Source: Fulvia fulva (taxonomy: Eukaryota; Ascomycota; Dothideomycetes; Mycosphaerellales; Mycosphaerellaceae). From it: a DNA stretch of 64,000 bases. The position numbers and the translations under genes were made by a program. The notes beneath the pieces are model-generated. The model did not search any database. It was not told the DNA's origin and worked only from the letters and a program-made list of their open reading frames with translations. Below are positions 20,901-31,900 of this stretch, piece after piece; the stretch's first letter is position 1; the number at the start of each line of letters is the position of its first letter. Location of the stretch: the NCBI RefSeq assembly GCF_020509005.1, contig NC_063016.1, forward strand, positions 3,472,001-3,536,000. Direction: 5' to 3'.

Positions 20901-21104
20901 TCGCTGCCGCGCTGCCGCACGACCCTTGTCCGCGCTAGCGAGCGAGAAACCCTGCAACAGCCACAAAGCTGTTTCCTCCCACGATTGCCTTCCATCTTGA
21001 CTTCGCCGCGAGAACTCAATAACAACATTTGACGACACCACATGCACACGTACCGGAGCCAGGCCAGCACACCATACCAAGCGCAACGCAACAGACAATT
21101 CACG
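17982..21104. other. 3.1-kb gene-poor stretch
   Basis: Many short overlapping ORFs occur on both strands, but none shows a recognisable domain, signal peptide with a coherent downstream frame, or exon chain. A 67-aa minus ORF at 19809-20012 has two CxxC pairs (CPRC and CVYC), which could be chance. I see no long repeats or transposase motifs. It is the longest gene-free stretch in the window. Confidence 0.5.
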
Positions 21105-22652
21105 ATGGACGGCAAGAATCGGAACTGTCCAAAATGCAAACACGAGGTTCGTAGCAAGATGAAGGGACAGCCGTGGCCTCTACTATTGTGCGAGGCCTGT
21201 CTGAACAAGAAGAAGCCGAAGAACTACGCCAAGCAACAAGATCGCATCGAACGCCGCTTGAAGGGTGGCATTCCGCTGTCACTCGGTCTGCTCAAGTTCC
21301 AAGCTGAAGTCGCGCCAGCGAAGCCCAAGAATCCCACGCTCGGGGCGGAAGACTTGCCAGCAGATGTACGCACCTGGCTTGATCAGGTCTCCTTGTCAGT
21401 AGAGAGGCTAGAAGCTCTGCCTGCACCTTACGGACATGCCTTACTAGCCTTGAACAGCACAGATACTCTGCAGACCACCAGTCGTGCATCTGAATCGAGC
21501 ACCTACATCAAGCGCGAAGACTCAGCCGAGTCAGAGGATACGAAGCTCCCCAGGGCAGCTCGCGGCCAAGGCAGCAACAAGACTCTTTTCATTGGCGGGC
21601 TCCATCGTGAGGTGAAGAAGACGATGTTGGCATGGTTCTTCAAGGACTATGTCCATGACATCCCGTTTGTTCGCCACAACTGGAAGGTCAAAGGTCGAGG
21701 AAAAGCAGTTGAATGGGCTCTCGTTGAGATGGACACACCTTCCGAGGCCGCTCGCGCAATTCGAGAGCTCGATGGGAAGGAACTGCTGGACTGCAAGGTC
21801 TCTGTACACTTCCACACACCACGAGCATCCGTCAAGCCCTTCGATCCTCAAGTATACACGGAGACAGGTCGCACGCTCTACATTCGAGGTATCGAGCCTG
21901 ATGTTACCGAAGACATGCTACTCACCTTCATGGATGACTTTGAGGCACGCGTGCACATGATTAAGAACGACTATGCCATTGTGGAAGTTTCGAGCAGCGC
22001 GGAAGCACAGCGGGCCATTGACTGGCTAGACAAGCAGAGGATACTTAAGCGCTTGCTTCGAGTGCAGATCAACCGCAACAAGTGGCACGAGCCCGTCCCC
22101 GACATCCTCACTGGAGCCCCGCGTGCTTTGACTCCTATCTACAAGCTCCAAGGTGACGACGAGCAGAAGTTCTTGTCCACTTTCGACCAAGACGAGGTAA
22201 AACAGGAAGAGCCACGACAAAGTGAATACTTTGCCCCTCAGGCCTACTTCAGCGGTCGTGCTGCGATTTCGACCGAGCACCCGCCTGTCAAACGTCTCGG
22301 CTACGGCATCAAACGCGAAGGTGATGTAGACATGTCTGACGTCGACTCCATGAGCCAAGTCAGCGATGCGCCATCTACCGGCGATCCTCCTCGCGAGATC
22401 GGCGTGGGAGCTGGTGGAGGTGGCGAGTGGATCGCAGGAGTTCTAAGCGAAATCCTCCAGATGGAGATGGCTAGCAGACCATCATCTTGGTTGGACGTGA
22501 GCATGTCAGTCCAACGCGAACTACAGCATCAGTTGATGAGGGACATCACAGAGGGCGACCCAAGGGAGGGAACACCGATCTCTGTACCGTTGCTAGAGCT
22601 ACTGGATGCTCGAGTGGAGGAGCTTCGACAAATTCAAGAGAGTCAAGTTTGA
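21105..22652 (+). CDS. RNA-binding protein with two RRM-like domains and an N-terminal zinc-ribbon-like motif
   Basis: Single exon, 515 aa from the ATG at 21105 (DGKNRNCPKC); an upstream in-frame ATG at 21042 is possible. The N-terminus has CPKC and CEAC pairs 23 residues apart, a likely zinc site, followed by a basic stretch. RRM1 spans about residues 160-250 (TLFIGGLHREVKKTMLAWFF, then VEWALVEMDTPSEAARAIRE). RRM2 spans about 265-335 (RTLYIRGIEPDVTEDMLLTF, then YAIVEVSSSAEAQRAIDWL). The C-terminal third is acidic and disordered and ends in a short helical region. The closest role I can give is RNA binding; target and process are unknown. It has no evident tie to neighbouring genes. Confidence 0.75.
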   Translation: MDGKNRNCPKCKHEVRSKMKGQPWPLLLCEACLNKKKPKNYAKQQDRIERRLKGGIPLSLGLLKFQAEVAPAKPKNPTLGAEDLPADVRTWLDQVSLSVERLEALPAPYGHALLALNSTDTLQTTSRASESSTYIKREDSAESEDTKLPRAARGQGSNKTLFIGGLHREVKKTMLAWFFKDYVHDIPFVRHNWKVKGRGKAVEWALVEMDTPSEAARAIRELDGKELLDCKVSVHFHTPRASVKPFDPQVYTETGRTLYIRGIEPDVTEDMLLTFMDDFEARVHMIKNDYAIVEVSSSAEAQRAIDWLDKQRILKRLLRVQINRNKWHEPVPDILTGAPRALTPIYKLQGDDEQKFLSTFDQDEVKQEEPRQSEYFAPQAYFSGRAAISTEHPPVKRLGYGIKREGDVDMSDVDSMSQVSDAPSTGDPPREIGVGAGGGGEWIAGVLSEILQMEMASRPSSWLDVSMSVQRELQHQLMRDITEGDPREGTPISVPLLELLDARVEELRQIQESQV

Positions 22653-22806
22653 GGCGAGCAAGCAGCAAACCCAGCAGGATGGCAGAAAAGAATGGCATCG
22701 AGTGGGCATGAGCATTTGGGGTCAAGGTATGGTCACTGGAATTGACGGCGATGAAGCGGAAAGGCATACTCAGCGTCACTGTATTGGATTGATTTCATTT
22801 TCGACA

Positions 22807-23466
22807 TCAGTTTTGTTTGTCTTCACCGTTCTGTGCCTTTTCCTCTTCCTCTTCATCCGCCTCCGCATCCATCCCCTCCCACTTCCTCATCAAGACCACC
22901 GCCGCCGCCTCCCTCGCACCTGCCGCCACTCTCCCATTCCGTGTCCATCCCTCATTCACGACCTCCGGCATGATCCGACCAATTGCCACCAGTGTGACGA
23001 ACACAGGCGCCTCGTAGTCTGCTTGTAACAGCTCCAGAAGCTGTCCATGTAGCTCCTCCCGATCCCTCTGTAGCTTGGTCCGGTGGTAGTCCGGCACAAC
23101 ACCGCACTCGATCATGCTGTGATCTGCGGTCTCGTCCTCCGAGTATCCATCATCCGTGCACTTGAGGCAGGGAGATGTAAACTTGCGTTCGATACGCTCC
23201 CAACGGTAGATGGTGGTGCGGTGGGCGAGGGTTAGGCGGCAATCGGGTGCGTGCAGAGGTGGGAGCTTGGTGGGAGATGTTTGCTGCTGGGTGTGACGAC
23301 TTGATGTGGTTGTGCTGTGTAGTTCGGATGGTGGTGAGGGCAGTTGATTGTGTTTGAGGGGTGATGGGCTGCGAGGTTGGAAGTTTGGAGCGTGGACGGA
23401 GAAGTTATGGTGAGAGTCGTGGCGGGTGTGGTGTGATGGCTGGGCCGATCTGGTTGGCGACTCCAT
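22807..23466 (-). CDS. hypothetical protein
   Basis: One exon. The ORF is open from 23541; I favour the internal ATG at 23466 (ESPTRSAQ), giving 219 aa. The N-terminal half is Ser/Pro/His/Gln-rich and disordered. The C-terminal half is ordered: LTLAHRTTIYRWERIERKF, then CLKC, an acidic patch, IECGVVPDYHRTKLQRDREE, and a helical region with VFVTLVAIGRIMPEVVNEGW, closing with a poly-Glu tail. No family is recognised. The 3' end faces the RRM gene 154 bp away (convergent). Confidence 0.5.
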   Translation of the reverse strand: MESPTRSAQPSHHTRHDSHHNFSVHAPNFQPRSPSPLKHNQLPSPPSELHSTTTSSRHTQQQTSPTKLPPLHAPDCRLTLAHRTTIYRWERIERKFTSPCLKCTDDGYSEDETADHSMIECGVVPDYHRTKLQRDREELHGQLLELLQADYEAPVFVTLVAIGRIMPEVVNEGWTRNGRVAAGAREAAAVVLMRKWEGMDAEADEEEEEKAQNGEDKQN

Positions 23467-24524
23467 CTCGACTTGTGCGGCGGTCCACTCGAAGTTATGC
23501 CATTTATGCCGACTAGGGCCTCGAGGCATGCCGCACTCCAATCGTGGTGGTCAGTGCTGAGGCGCTGTGTTTGGGGTAGTTGTCGACGGCTAACGTGGAT
23601 GTGGGTGTGGTGGTAATTGTGGCGGTGTAGAACGTGCTGTTAAGTCGTGCCAGAGAAGGAAGTAGCTTGGTGCCTAAGCGCGTGATGTGTCATGGCGAGT
23701 GAATGCTCATAACGTCGCGGTCGAGGCTTCGCATCACATGCCAAAATGACCGCCACCCATGGTTAGCAATTGAAGATCTGGACTCACTCTCGACCATCTT
23801 GAACGAGTGAGAGCCCAAGCATGCATCCATCACCCTGCTGGAAATCTTCTGGTTTTCATCACTATGTCTTATTGCCCGCCAATTCTACTACGGGGTGACT
23901 GTGCCTATACACAGTCTGCCCTGGTTGGTCTTGCCCCGGCATCTCTGACACTGGCATGGATCTTCCATCTGCTCTCTATCTCGGCGAGTGCCTTTCGTGT
24001 ATATATCCATATGGTACTTGGACAGCATTCCTGCAGCCTAGCGGACCATATCCACCGCCCCCCCCCGCGCCCATCTCCGCCGCACCCTTGCTTGCTCTTG
24101 CTGATCCTTCGGCAGGTGCGGTGACGCTCGTGCCGGGGAAGACGCTGACGTTGTGCGCATTCGAGGAGCTATTCAGCTGGTCCAAAGGTACTGAAACTGG
24201 CGCGGGTGGGACTTGTTCACTTCCCGGATTGAGATTCTTCGATCTCAGGCGGTTCACGAAAGATGTTGAGTAGGACAGAGTGTCGTTCTCATGTGAGTGA
24301 GGTGTGCAACTGTTCAGACCACTCACTTTGTTGACACCTGAGGCATTCATTTGATAAGGTTAGCGTCAAACCCAGGTCGCGGTCTGAAGTAGGAGATAGG
24401 ATCAGGTGTCTATACTGCGCAGTGCGCACGCTATACCACACCTTGCAATGGCGACATACACTTGTGTTAGATACCTGGCTTTGCTGTCCTGAGGGACGTA
24501 CCTGCTGTCCAAGCCGAGTCCATA
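23467..24524. other. intergenic left flank of the biosynthetic cluster
   Basis: Contains a homopolymeric C tract near 24057-24068 and short ORFs on both strands without recognisable domains. It includes the promoter of the glycosyltransferase gene. Confidence 0.45.
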
Positions 24525-26174
24525 ATGGCCGCGTTCAAGCCCAGGCGCATCCTGCTGCTCACAAACGTCGACCGCGGCGAGGCCAATGTCTTCCTCGCCA
24601 CTGCCGCCGCACTTGTTGAAACCGACTCCAGCGTCGAGCTTCACTTTGCCACCTTCCCCGGCCTGGAAGAGCCCGTCGCGGCTGTATCGCAGAATGCGCG
24701 GCGACACGCTCCAGACGCCAGAGAGATTGTCTACCACAGCATCAGCGGCCTTACCATGGCCGACGGGCTGAAAAAGTATCTTGCCGAGAACAACGTCCCG
24801 CGAAAGGACGACTACCTTCCACTCAGCTTCCTTGCGCCGCTGCGCTTTTCCACGACGCTCAAGGCCATCGGCGACACCATTCCCATAATGGTGCCTTACG
24901 GCAGCGTCGACATGGCCGAGATTGTGTCTTGCATCATCGACATTATCAATAGCGTCAAGGCAGATCTGGTGGTCGTCGACACTCTCATGACGGCTGCTCT
25001 CACAGCCTGCTACCACTTGGGTGTTAAATTCGCTTGCCTCAGTCCTAATGCCATCAAAGAGTTTGCGGCGCCCGTGCAGCCCTGGGCAGCCGGGCTGTGG
25101 AGATATCCAGCGTAAGTTCAACTCCATGTATACTGGTCTCTAGCAAACCGGGTGCTCATTTGATACGAAATAGCCTATTTTCCGGATACTCTTTCCCTGT
25201 CCCGCTGCATCTTATACCCTTCAACATCTTTTTGACCCTCTACACCGCCCACACCTTCATCGGAGACTCGCACAGACACGCTGTAGCGCAACACCTCGCA
25301 TCCAATCTCAAAGTCACTCTCCGCACCCCCATTGATCTACTTCGCAATCGCCCTGATAACGTCAAGATTCTCGTCAGCACTCTGCCTGAGCTCGATTTTC
25401 CCTCTATCATCCCTGACCATGTCCTGCCGTGCGGGCCCATCGTCCAGACCGCGTCGCCCATCGCAGAGTCTGACCCGGAGCTCGAGCAATGGTTGGCCGC
25501 CGGCCCCGTGATATATATCAATCTGGGCTCTATCTGTCTACTAGCTGAGGACCAGGCGTTGAGGCTTGCCAAGGCCCTCAGATGCGTTCTTGACCGTCAG
25601 GATACGCCGCCGCGCGTGCTATGGAAGCTCAAACCGTATGGCGACTACAAGGTGACTACGACCGGATCCAAGATACACGACGTACTCGGACCCGAAATCG
25701 ACGCCGATCAAGTGAGAATCGTCACTTGGGTTCAGGCTGACCCGTTCTCGATCCTTCAGACGGGACACATCCTGTGCTCCGTACACCACGGTGGTGCCAA
25801 CTCGTATAACGAGGCTGTCCTGTTAGTGCTCTCTGCGATGGCATATCCACCCCAGAGTGTCCGCAATGCAGTTAAGATAAGTGTACTGATTGGATTTTAG
25901 CGCCGGCGTGCCTCAAGTCGTGCTCCCGCAATGGACGGACTGCTACGACTACGCACAGCGTGTGGAGTTGCTGGGAATCGGTCGCATTGGCAACAAGACA
26001 TGCAAGCCGAAGTGGGAGACTGAAGAGCTTTCACAGGTCCTCCTCGACGTTGCCTTTGGCAAGGAGTCTGGTAGTATCAAGAAGACGGCAACGCACCTGG
26101 CGTCCATCTGCCACGAGCACGGCAGCGGAGCAGCTCACGCAGCCAAGATCCTGCTTGCAGAGTGCGACCAGTGA
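24525..26174 (+). CDS. family-1 (UDP-sugar) glycosyltransferase of the PKS cluster
   Basis: Exons 24525-25111, 25174-25821 and 25901-26174, with GT-AG introns of 62 and 79 nt, give 502 aa in one frame, normal for a GT1 enzyme. The N-domain starts RRILLLTNVDRGEANVFLA; fungal GT1 proteins often have GQANV here instead of the plant-type catalytic His, and this one has GEANV. The C-terminal donor-binding region reads VIYINLGSIC, RIVTWVQADPFSILQ, HHGGANSYNEAVLAGVPQVV, then QWTDCYDYAQRVE, the fungal form of the signature motif ending in D/E-Q. It would transfer a sugar from a nucleotide donor to a small acceptor in the cytosol. As the leftmost enzyme of the cluster it is likely to glycosylate the polyketide. 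Sugar and acceptor are unknown. Confidence 0.85.
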
Positions 26175-26335
26175 GATGTGGCTGGCTCGAGCGCAGAGAT
26201 GCTTGCTTGGCTATCCATTGGAGACTCAATCCGCAAATAGTACATTGAAGGCACGACTGTGGTAATTGACTGTGAATCAAACTGGTAGGCTTGTGTTACT
26301 TCGTATCCAAGTTGATTTGCGCTCATATATGAATC

Positions 26336-27816
26336 TTAACCCAAGTCTTTCTCAAGGCTCTGCCACACTTTAGGCCGAAGTTTTGCCATGATGTAATAAT
26401 TCTGGCCATGATCCTTTCCCAACACCCAGAGGAAGTTGGCGCTGCCTGCTGGTCGATCGTGAATACTATAGCTCGTCATTGTTCCTATTGGATTGTTCCT
26501 TCTCTCTGTAGACTCGCCCTGTCGTATGACAGCTGGGCCAAAGTTACATGATTGGACGATCCCGGCCTTGGTGAGGTTGTTGATGAGCAATGGCTCGGCG
26601 TTCCACTCTCCAAATAATAGTTTAGGGGCTCCTTGCGTCTTTATGTCCCTCTGAGTTGCTCGCAACAGTTTGAGCGTTTGTGCTTCGGTCGTTTGCTCAG
26701 CAAAGTGTCGTCGATTCTCTACTGCAATGGACCCCAAAGAGCCTGTCGTCGCTTGCGATGACAGGAATGTGAAAGTTACGAGACTCATGTTCTGAACATA
26801 GACACTTGTAGTTTGGAGTAGCGTAGGCAGCCGGCAGCGTATGTCGTACAGGGACACCACAGTCATGGGGCGCGCACTCTTCGGCCTTGAAAGCGCTATT
26901 GCTCGCGTAATCCAAGCCACCAAAACGTCGTGCTCGCTTGCAAATGCAGTCGAGTTGGGTGCGTGAGCGATCTCTCCACGAACCCGTTCTTTCAATCTCT
27001 CCATGGTTCTGGGCGTCATGCAGATGGCTCTGAAGTCATGTTTCTCGTTGAATTTTGAGTCCCATAAAGATCTCGTGCCCCACTTTAGTTCACCAGCACC
27101 AGTGAGCCGCTTGTGCTCGAGTGCAAAAACCTCGTTCGAGTCCACTTGTTGTGCCTCCTGTAACAGAACATCGTCATTTGTTCCCGAAATAACGGGCACT
27201 TCCCTGTCTTTTCCCAAAAGCACGAGCGACCAGCAGTGTAGGAGTGTTCTCGCACCCATAGCATCCATGACAACATGCGGCCAGGAGAGAGATACTAGCG
27301 TGGCGTCCTTGAATGTTGTGATTCTTATGGATAAGAGCGGCATGTCTCGGTCGATCGTTTCTTCCACGGAGCTCGGAGCGACAGTTGGCCATATAAAAGG
27401 ACATTGTCCCATGTCCAAGACGTCCGCCTTCATCCGAGAGGAGTTGAAACCCCTTGGCAAGCAGCGAGCGGGAGCATGGTCATCTATGTTGGTTGTGGAA
27501 ATGGACTGGTGGTGGTATGCCACGGCTGGACGCTCGACGGTGTACGCTCTTGGTACATGAATTTCAAGCTTCGCATCGGTCTGAGATAAGTCGCGTCAAT
27601 GATAGTATTCCGAATTGGGCTCAAGGTGGGGAAAGCTACTCGCTGTTTTAATCGGCCGCCAAGTTTCCTCCAAGTCGTTTGCCCCAGCAATCGACACAGA
27701 GCATCGTGAAGCACTTCAGCGTTCAGTACATCGTTGAAGCGCAACAACCAGGAGACGAATTGGCGGTTGCTCTTCGTGTCATCCAGGCTATGTAGAGGAT
27801 AGATTTCATCCTCCAT
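26336..27816 (-). CDS. acyltransferase 1 (trichothecene 3-O-acetyltransferase-like, HxxxD type)
   Basis: Exon 1 (27640-27816) and exon 2 (26336-27580) are joined by a 59-nt intron (GTAGCT...CTCAG, phase 0), giving 473 aa. N-terminus: EDEIYPLHSLDDTKSNRQF, typical of the fungal BAHD-like Transferase family. After the splice comes KLEIHVPRAYTVERPAVAY. The catalytic motif is intact in SLSWPHVVMDAMG (HVVMD). NFGPA occupies the place of the structural DFGWG motif, and LGKDHGQNYYIMAKLRP is the usual C-terminal signature. The enzyme would use an acyl-CoA to esterify an alcohol of the polyketide or its sugar. It is transcribed divergently from the PKS with a shared 1.18-kb promoter, so the two are probably co-regulated. 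The start at 27816 aligns with the start of acyltransferase 2 (EDEIYP versus DIYP). Confidence 0.85.
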
Positions 27817-28527
27817 TGCAGTCGCGATGTTGTTACGTCCCAAGTCGTCGTTGGTGCAGTAGTAACTAAAAGCAAGCGAAGAACATCTCCAGCGTTCACA
27901 GGTTATCGCGGCACTCTTCACCTCTGTGCCTGAAGCGTACGCTCTCGGCTACTTTCCAAGCGAGATGATCGACAAGGCTAAGATGTGGTGCTGGAGTTGA
28001 GAGCCGGTGATCGTTTTCAAGCAGGACGCCAAGGGTGTGTATGCGCCCGCATCGATCCCGCCGCATCAGTAGTACCGCATGCGCCGACAGACTTCCACAT
28101 TTCTGATGTCGCTCGTTCACGCAGGCACTGTTCGAAAGTGATAGCCGCGTTGGGTGTGAGAGGTGTGTCTTCGCATTAAGTGTGATCTTGGCGCATATAG
28201 AGTTTGATGTTTGAGTTGGATCTCCGCTAGCGGGAGCATGCGTAGCCAATCACGGATATGCAGGTTCTTTTTAACCGGACATGTTTCGTTCACCTCACCT
28301 CGCGAGCTCTCGCTTCGTTCACTCTCGCATGCCCTCCAACCTACCCTTCGCTAATCATCGCCGGCGATACGAGATCGTCATGTCGGCGGCGAATTGACTT
28401 TAAAGAAGCAAAGCGGACTGCTCTTTGGAGACTAGGTGGGTGTATCGCGCTATCAAGCCCCTCGTTCAGCGGTGCTTGCGTTCACTAACTTCGTTGTTCG
28501 ACCCGCCATTATTACCGAGGACTCGCG

Positions 28528-28915
28528 CATGGTCTGCACGGGATCAAGCCACCATTTTCTTGCTGTCTATCTCTTCCTTTTCCTCCTCTCCCGTGGCCGA
28601 AGAAACCAGTCCAGCCAAAGGACCCGGCGAGCTTGTCCGAATCGCAGGTTATGCTTCCTTGGTCCAGACGCTACAAAAGGGCAATGCAGAGAGCTCGTCA
28701 ACTGAGCAAGCTCTCTGCACTCAATCTGTCCGCAAGACATCAAGATCGTGTTGCATCTTCCTGTCGCGCTGTACTGTCTGGTGCATCATTCCGACATGGT
28801 CTGCACCAGATCAAGCCACCATTTTGCTGTCTATCTCTTCCTCCTCCTCCTCTCCCGGGGCACATGAGACGATTCCAGCCAAAGCACCCGGCGCGCTTGT
28901 CTTGAGTTTGCTCTT
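28528..28915. repeat. imperfect direct duplication in the PKS promoter, period 267 bp
   Basis: Copy A (about 28528-28648) and copy B (about 28795-28915) both begin CATGGTCTGCAC, continue ATCAAGCCACCATTTT and TGCTGTCTATCTCTTCC, and end near AGCCAAAG and CACCCGGCG with scattered substitutions and small indels. The offset is 267 bp. Confidence 0.8.
28685..28719. repeat. perfect 11-bp inverted repeat in the PKS promoter
   Basis: TGCAGAGAGCT at 28685-28695 and AGCTCTCTGCA at 28709-28719 are exact reverse complements separated by 13 nt. It lies about 280 bp upstream of the PKS ATG, between the two copies of the direct duplication. It could be a dimeric regulator site or a hairpin; nothing in the sequence decides. 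Confidence 0.6.
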
Positions 28916-28996
28916 CTTGGTTCCTTCCTCCCTGCTTGACCTCCGCCTGGCTGCACACATCCACGATCCCCGAGACCATCGCCGTATTCGATAGCC

Positions 28997-31900
28997 ATGT
29001 CCACACGGGGTTCGTCGCCGCCCCGTAGCGGTGACGTTGCCGTTGTGGGCATGTCGTGCCGTCTGGCTGGCGGCGTGTCGACGCTCGATGACTTTTGGAC
29101 ACTGCTCTCGCGGTCGCGCGACGGATGGCGCACCATACCAAATGAAAGGTTTTCGAGCGACGCCTACTACCATCCCAACCCGCAGAAGAAGGGCTGTTTT
29201 AATCAAAAGGGGGGCTATTTCATGGACAAAGACTTCTCCGAGTTCGATGCTCCGTTCTTTCAGATAACAGAGCAAGAAGCTTTGGCAATGGGTGAGCTAC
29301 TCTGCGGGCATCTACAGTCTCGGTGGGTCTTTTGCGAATGCCGCTGATGCGATTGCGACAGACCCCCAGCAAAGACAGCTACTGGAGTGCTCTTATGAGG
29401 CTCTCGAAAATGCGGGACTTGCCAAAGAGTCTCTCTCGGGTTCCAACATGGGCGTCTTCGTTGGCGCCGCATCCTCGGGCTACCGTATGGGCACCCTCAA
29501 GGATCTGAGTCAGGTGCCCATGTTCGATGCCACGGGTAACCACCAGTCTATTCAAGCCGGCCGTATTTCCTACTACTTTAATCTTTCAGGGCCTAGCTTC
29601 TCTATTGATACAGCATGCTCTTCGAGTTTGTACGCCCTTCATTTAGCGGTCCAGAGCATCCGCTCGGGAGAGTCCGACTCTGCCCTCGTCGCGGGTTGCA
29701 GTTTGCATTTAAACCCAGATGACATGATTTCTATGTCCATGCTCGGGTGAGTTCTCTCTTGACATATACGCGTGCACACAACCAAGGCACGTAATTGAAT
29801 GGTACTAAAGTTATGTAGGATATTTTCCGATCACGGACGCACATATGCTTTTGACCACCGCGCCAAGTCGGGCTACGCCAGAGGCGAGGGCGCGGGCTGT
29901 GTCATTCTCAAGCCGCTCGAGAAGGCTCTTGAGGATAATGACAATATTCGATCCATCATCGTCAACACAGGTACAAATCAAGATGGCAAGACAGTTGGTG
30001 AGTGAAGAACCTCTACCGCTCATCACTTACGCCACAAGCATGCCCGACTGACTCGATCCGTAGGTATCTCTACGCCTAGCGGTGAGGCTCAAGAACGCCT
30101 CATTCGAGACGTCTACGCACGAGCCAATATCTCTACCGACGATGTGGGCTTCGTTGAGGCGCATGGCACAGGAACAAGAATTGGGGACCCCATTGAAGCC
30201 GGAGCCATAAAGAGAGTCTTCGGTAACGGCCGTACAAAGAGATCGCCATTGTACATGGGCTCCGTCAAGACCAACGTGGGCCATTTGGAAAACGCCAGCG
30301 GCATCATCTCGATCATCAAGGCGACGCTGATGCTAGAAAAGGGTTTCATCCTGCCCAACGTCAATTACGAGAAGCCCAATCCGGCCATCCCGCTCGACGA
30401 GTGGAACATCAAGATTCCTACCAGTCTTCGCCCGTGGCCCAAAAACAAAAAGTACGTCAGCATCAATAACTTTGGCTTTGGTGGTTCCAACGCCCACGCA
30501 ATTCTCAAGGCGCGGCCAAGTGCCTACGCAGACTTCGTCCAGGATACCAAGACGGAGCTGGACAAACCGAGACTGTTCGTCCTTTCTGCGCACGACGAAG
30601 GCGCAGCCAAGCGTGTAGCCGCGCAGCTCGGCATCTTCATCGAACAGCACCCTGAAGTCTTCCAGAAGCGCCTAATCAAAGACATTGCGTACACCCTGGG
30701 TGAGAGGCGATCCCATCTCGCCTGGCGAGTTGCCCTGGCGGCTTCTTCTTGCGACGAGCTTGCTACTTCCTTAAACGGCATCGATGCAATACCCTCTCGG
30801 ATCTCTATTAGACCCAGCTTGGCCTTTGTTTTTACTGGACAGGGTGCCCAGTGGCCGCGGATGGGCTGTGAGTTGCTCGAAACTCACCCGATATTTGCCA
30901 CCGCTATTGAGACCGCTTCCAAGTACCTCACTGGCATCGGCGCCGACTTCAATCTGCTCGACGAGCTGTGCAAGTCTGCCGATCGGTCCAATGTAAGCAA
31001 GGCGCACATCTCACAGCCCATCTGCACTGCTGTCCAGCTTGGACTGGTGGCTCTGCTGTCTTCCTGGGGCATCGAGCCGTCTATGGTCATGGGCCACTCG
31101 AGTGGTGAGATTGCTGCGGCCTATTCTACCGGTGCCATCACTCTCGAGGAGGCAATGGCCGTCGCCTATCACCGTGGCCAGGTCAGCTCCGACATGAAGG
31201 TCAAAAATTCCGATCTTCGAGGCGCTATGCTTGCTGTTGGTGCTGGACCCTACGAGGTCAAGGCCATCATCAAGTCCCTCGGCCTCCCGAACATCAACGT
31301 CGCATGCGAAAACTCACCCAACTCAATCACCGTCTCAGGCGATGAGCACTCTATCGACAGGCTGGCTGCCGAGCTCGAGAGCCGCAGCGTCTTCAACCGC
31401 AAGCTACGCGTCGACGTTGCATACCACTCTGCTCACATGCAGGTCGTGGCCGCCGACTATATGGCGGCCATCAAGGACGTTCAGTCCGAAGCAACTGGCT
31501 GCGTCAAGTTCTATTCATCTCTGCTAGGTAGGAAGCTGGAAAACACGGTAATGCTGGGTGCATCGTACTGGATCGACAACCTGACCAAGCCGGTCCTCTT
31601 CTCTTCTGCTCTACAAGAGATGTACAGCGATGCCAAGCCCGACATTATTGTCGAGATTGGTCCTCATGCCGCTCTCGAAGGCCCTATCAAGCAAATACTG
31701 AAGAGCATCAGCCAGAAAGCGGCCACTGAGGTCAAGTACTTCCCTTCACTGGTCCGCAGCCAACACGCCACCACCAACATGCTCAAGTTGGCCGGGAATA
31801 TGTTCTTGCAAGGCCATACCATTGACTTCAATGCCGTCAACCAGTCCTATGCCGGTGCGCAGAAGCCTGCCGTTGTTAGCGACTTGTCTCCCTACCCGTG

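Larger units (their letters stand above)
27817..28996. promoter_or_regulatory. shared divergent promoter of acyltransferase 1 and the HR-PKS
   Basis: An 1180-bp gap separates the two divergent start codons. It contains a direct duplication (28528-28648 and 28795-28915) with an 11-bp-arm inverted repeat between the copies (28685-28719). An ORF over 28425-28994 is open but ends at a TAG just before the PKS ATG and looks non-coding. No regulator gene is found in the cluster, so control probably comes from elsewhere. Confidence 0.6.

Noticed and set aside
28425..28994. 189-aa plus-strand ORF directly upstream of the PKS
   Set aside because: It contains two repeated segments created by the promoter duplication, has no domain, and ends at a stop just before the PKS ATG. 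I treat it as chance openness in the promoter.
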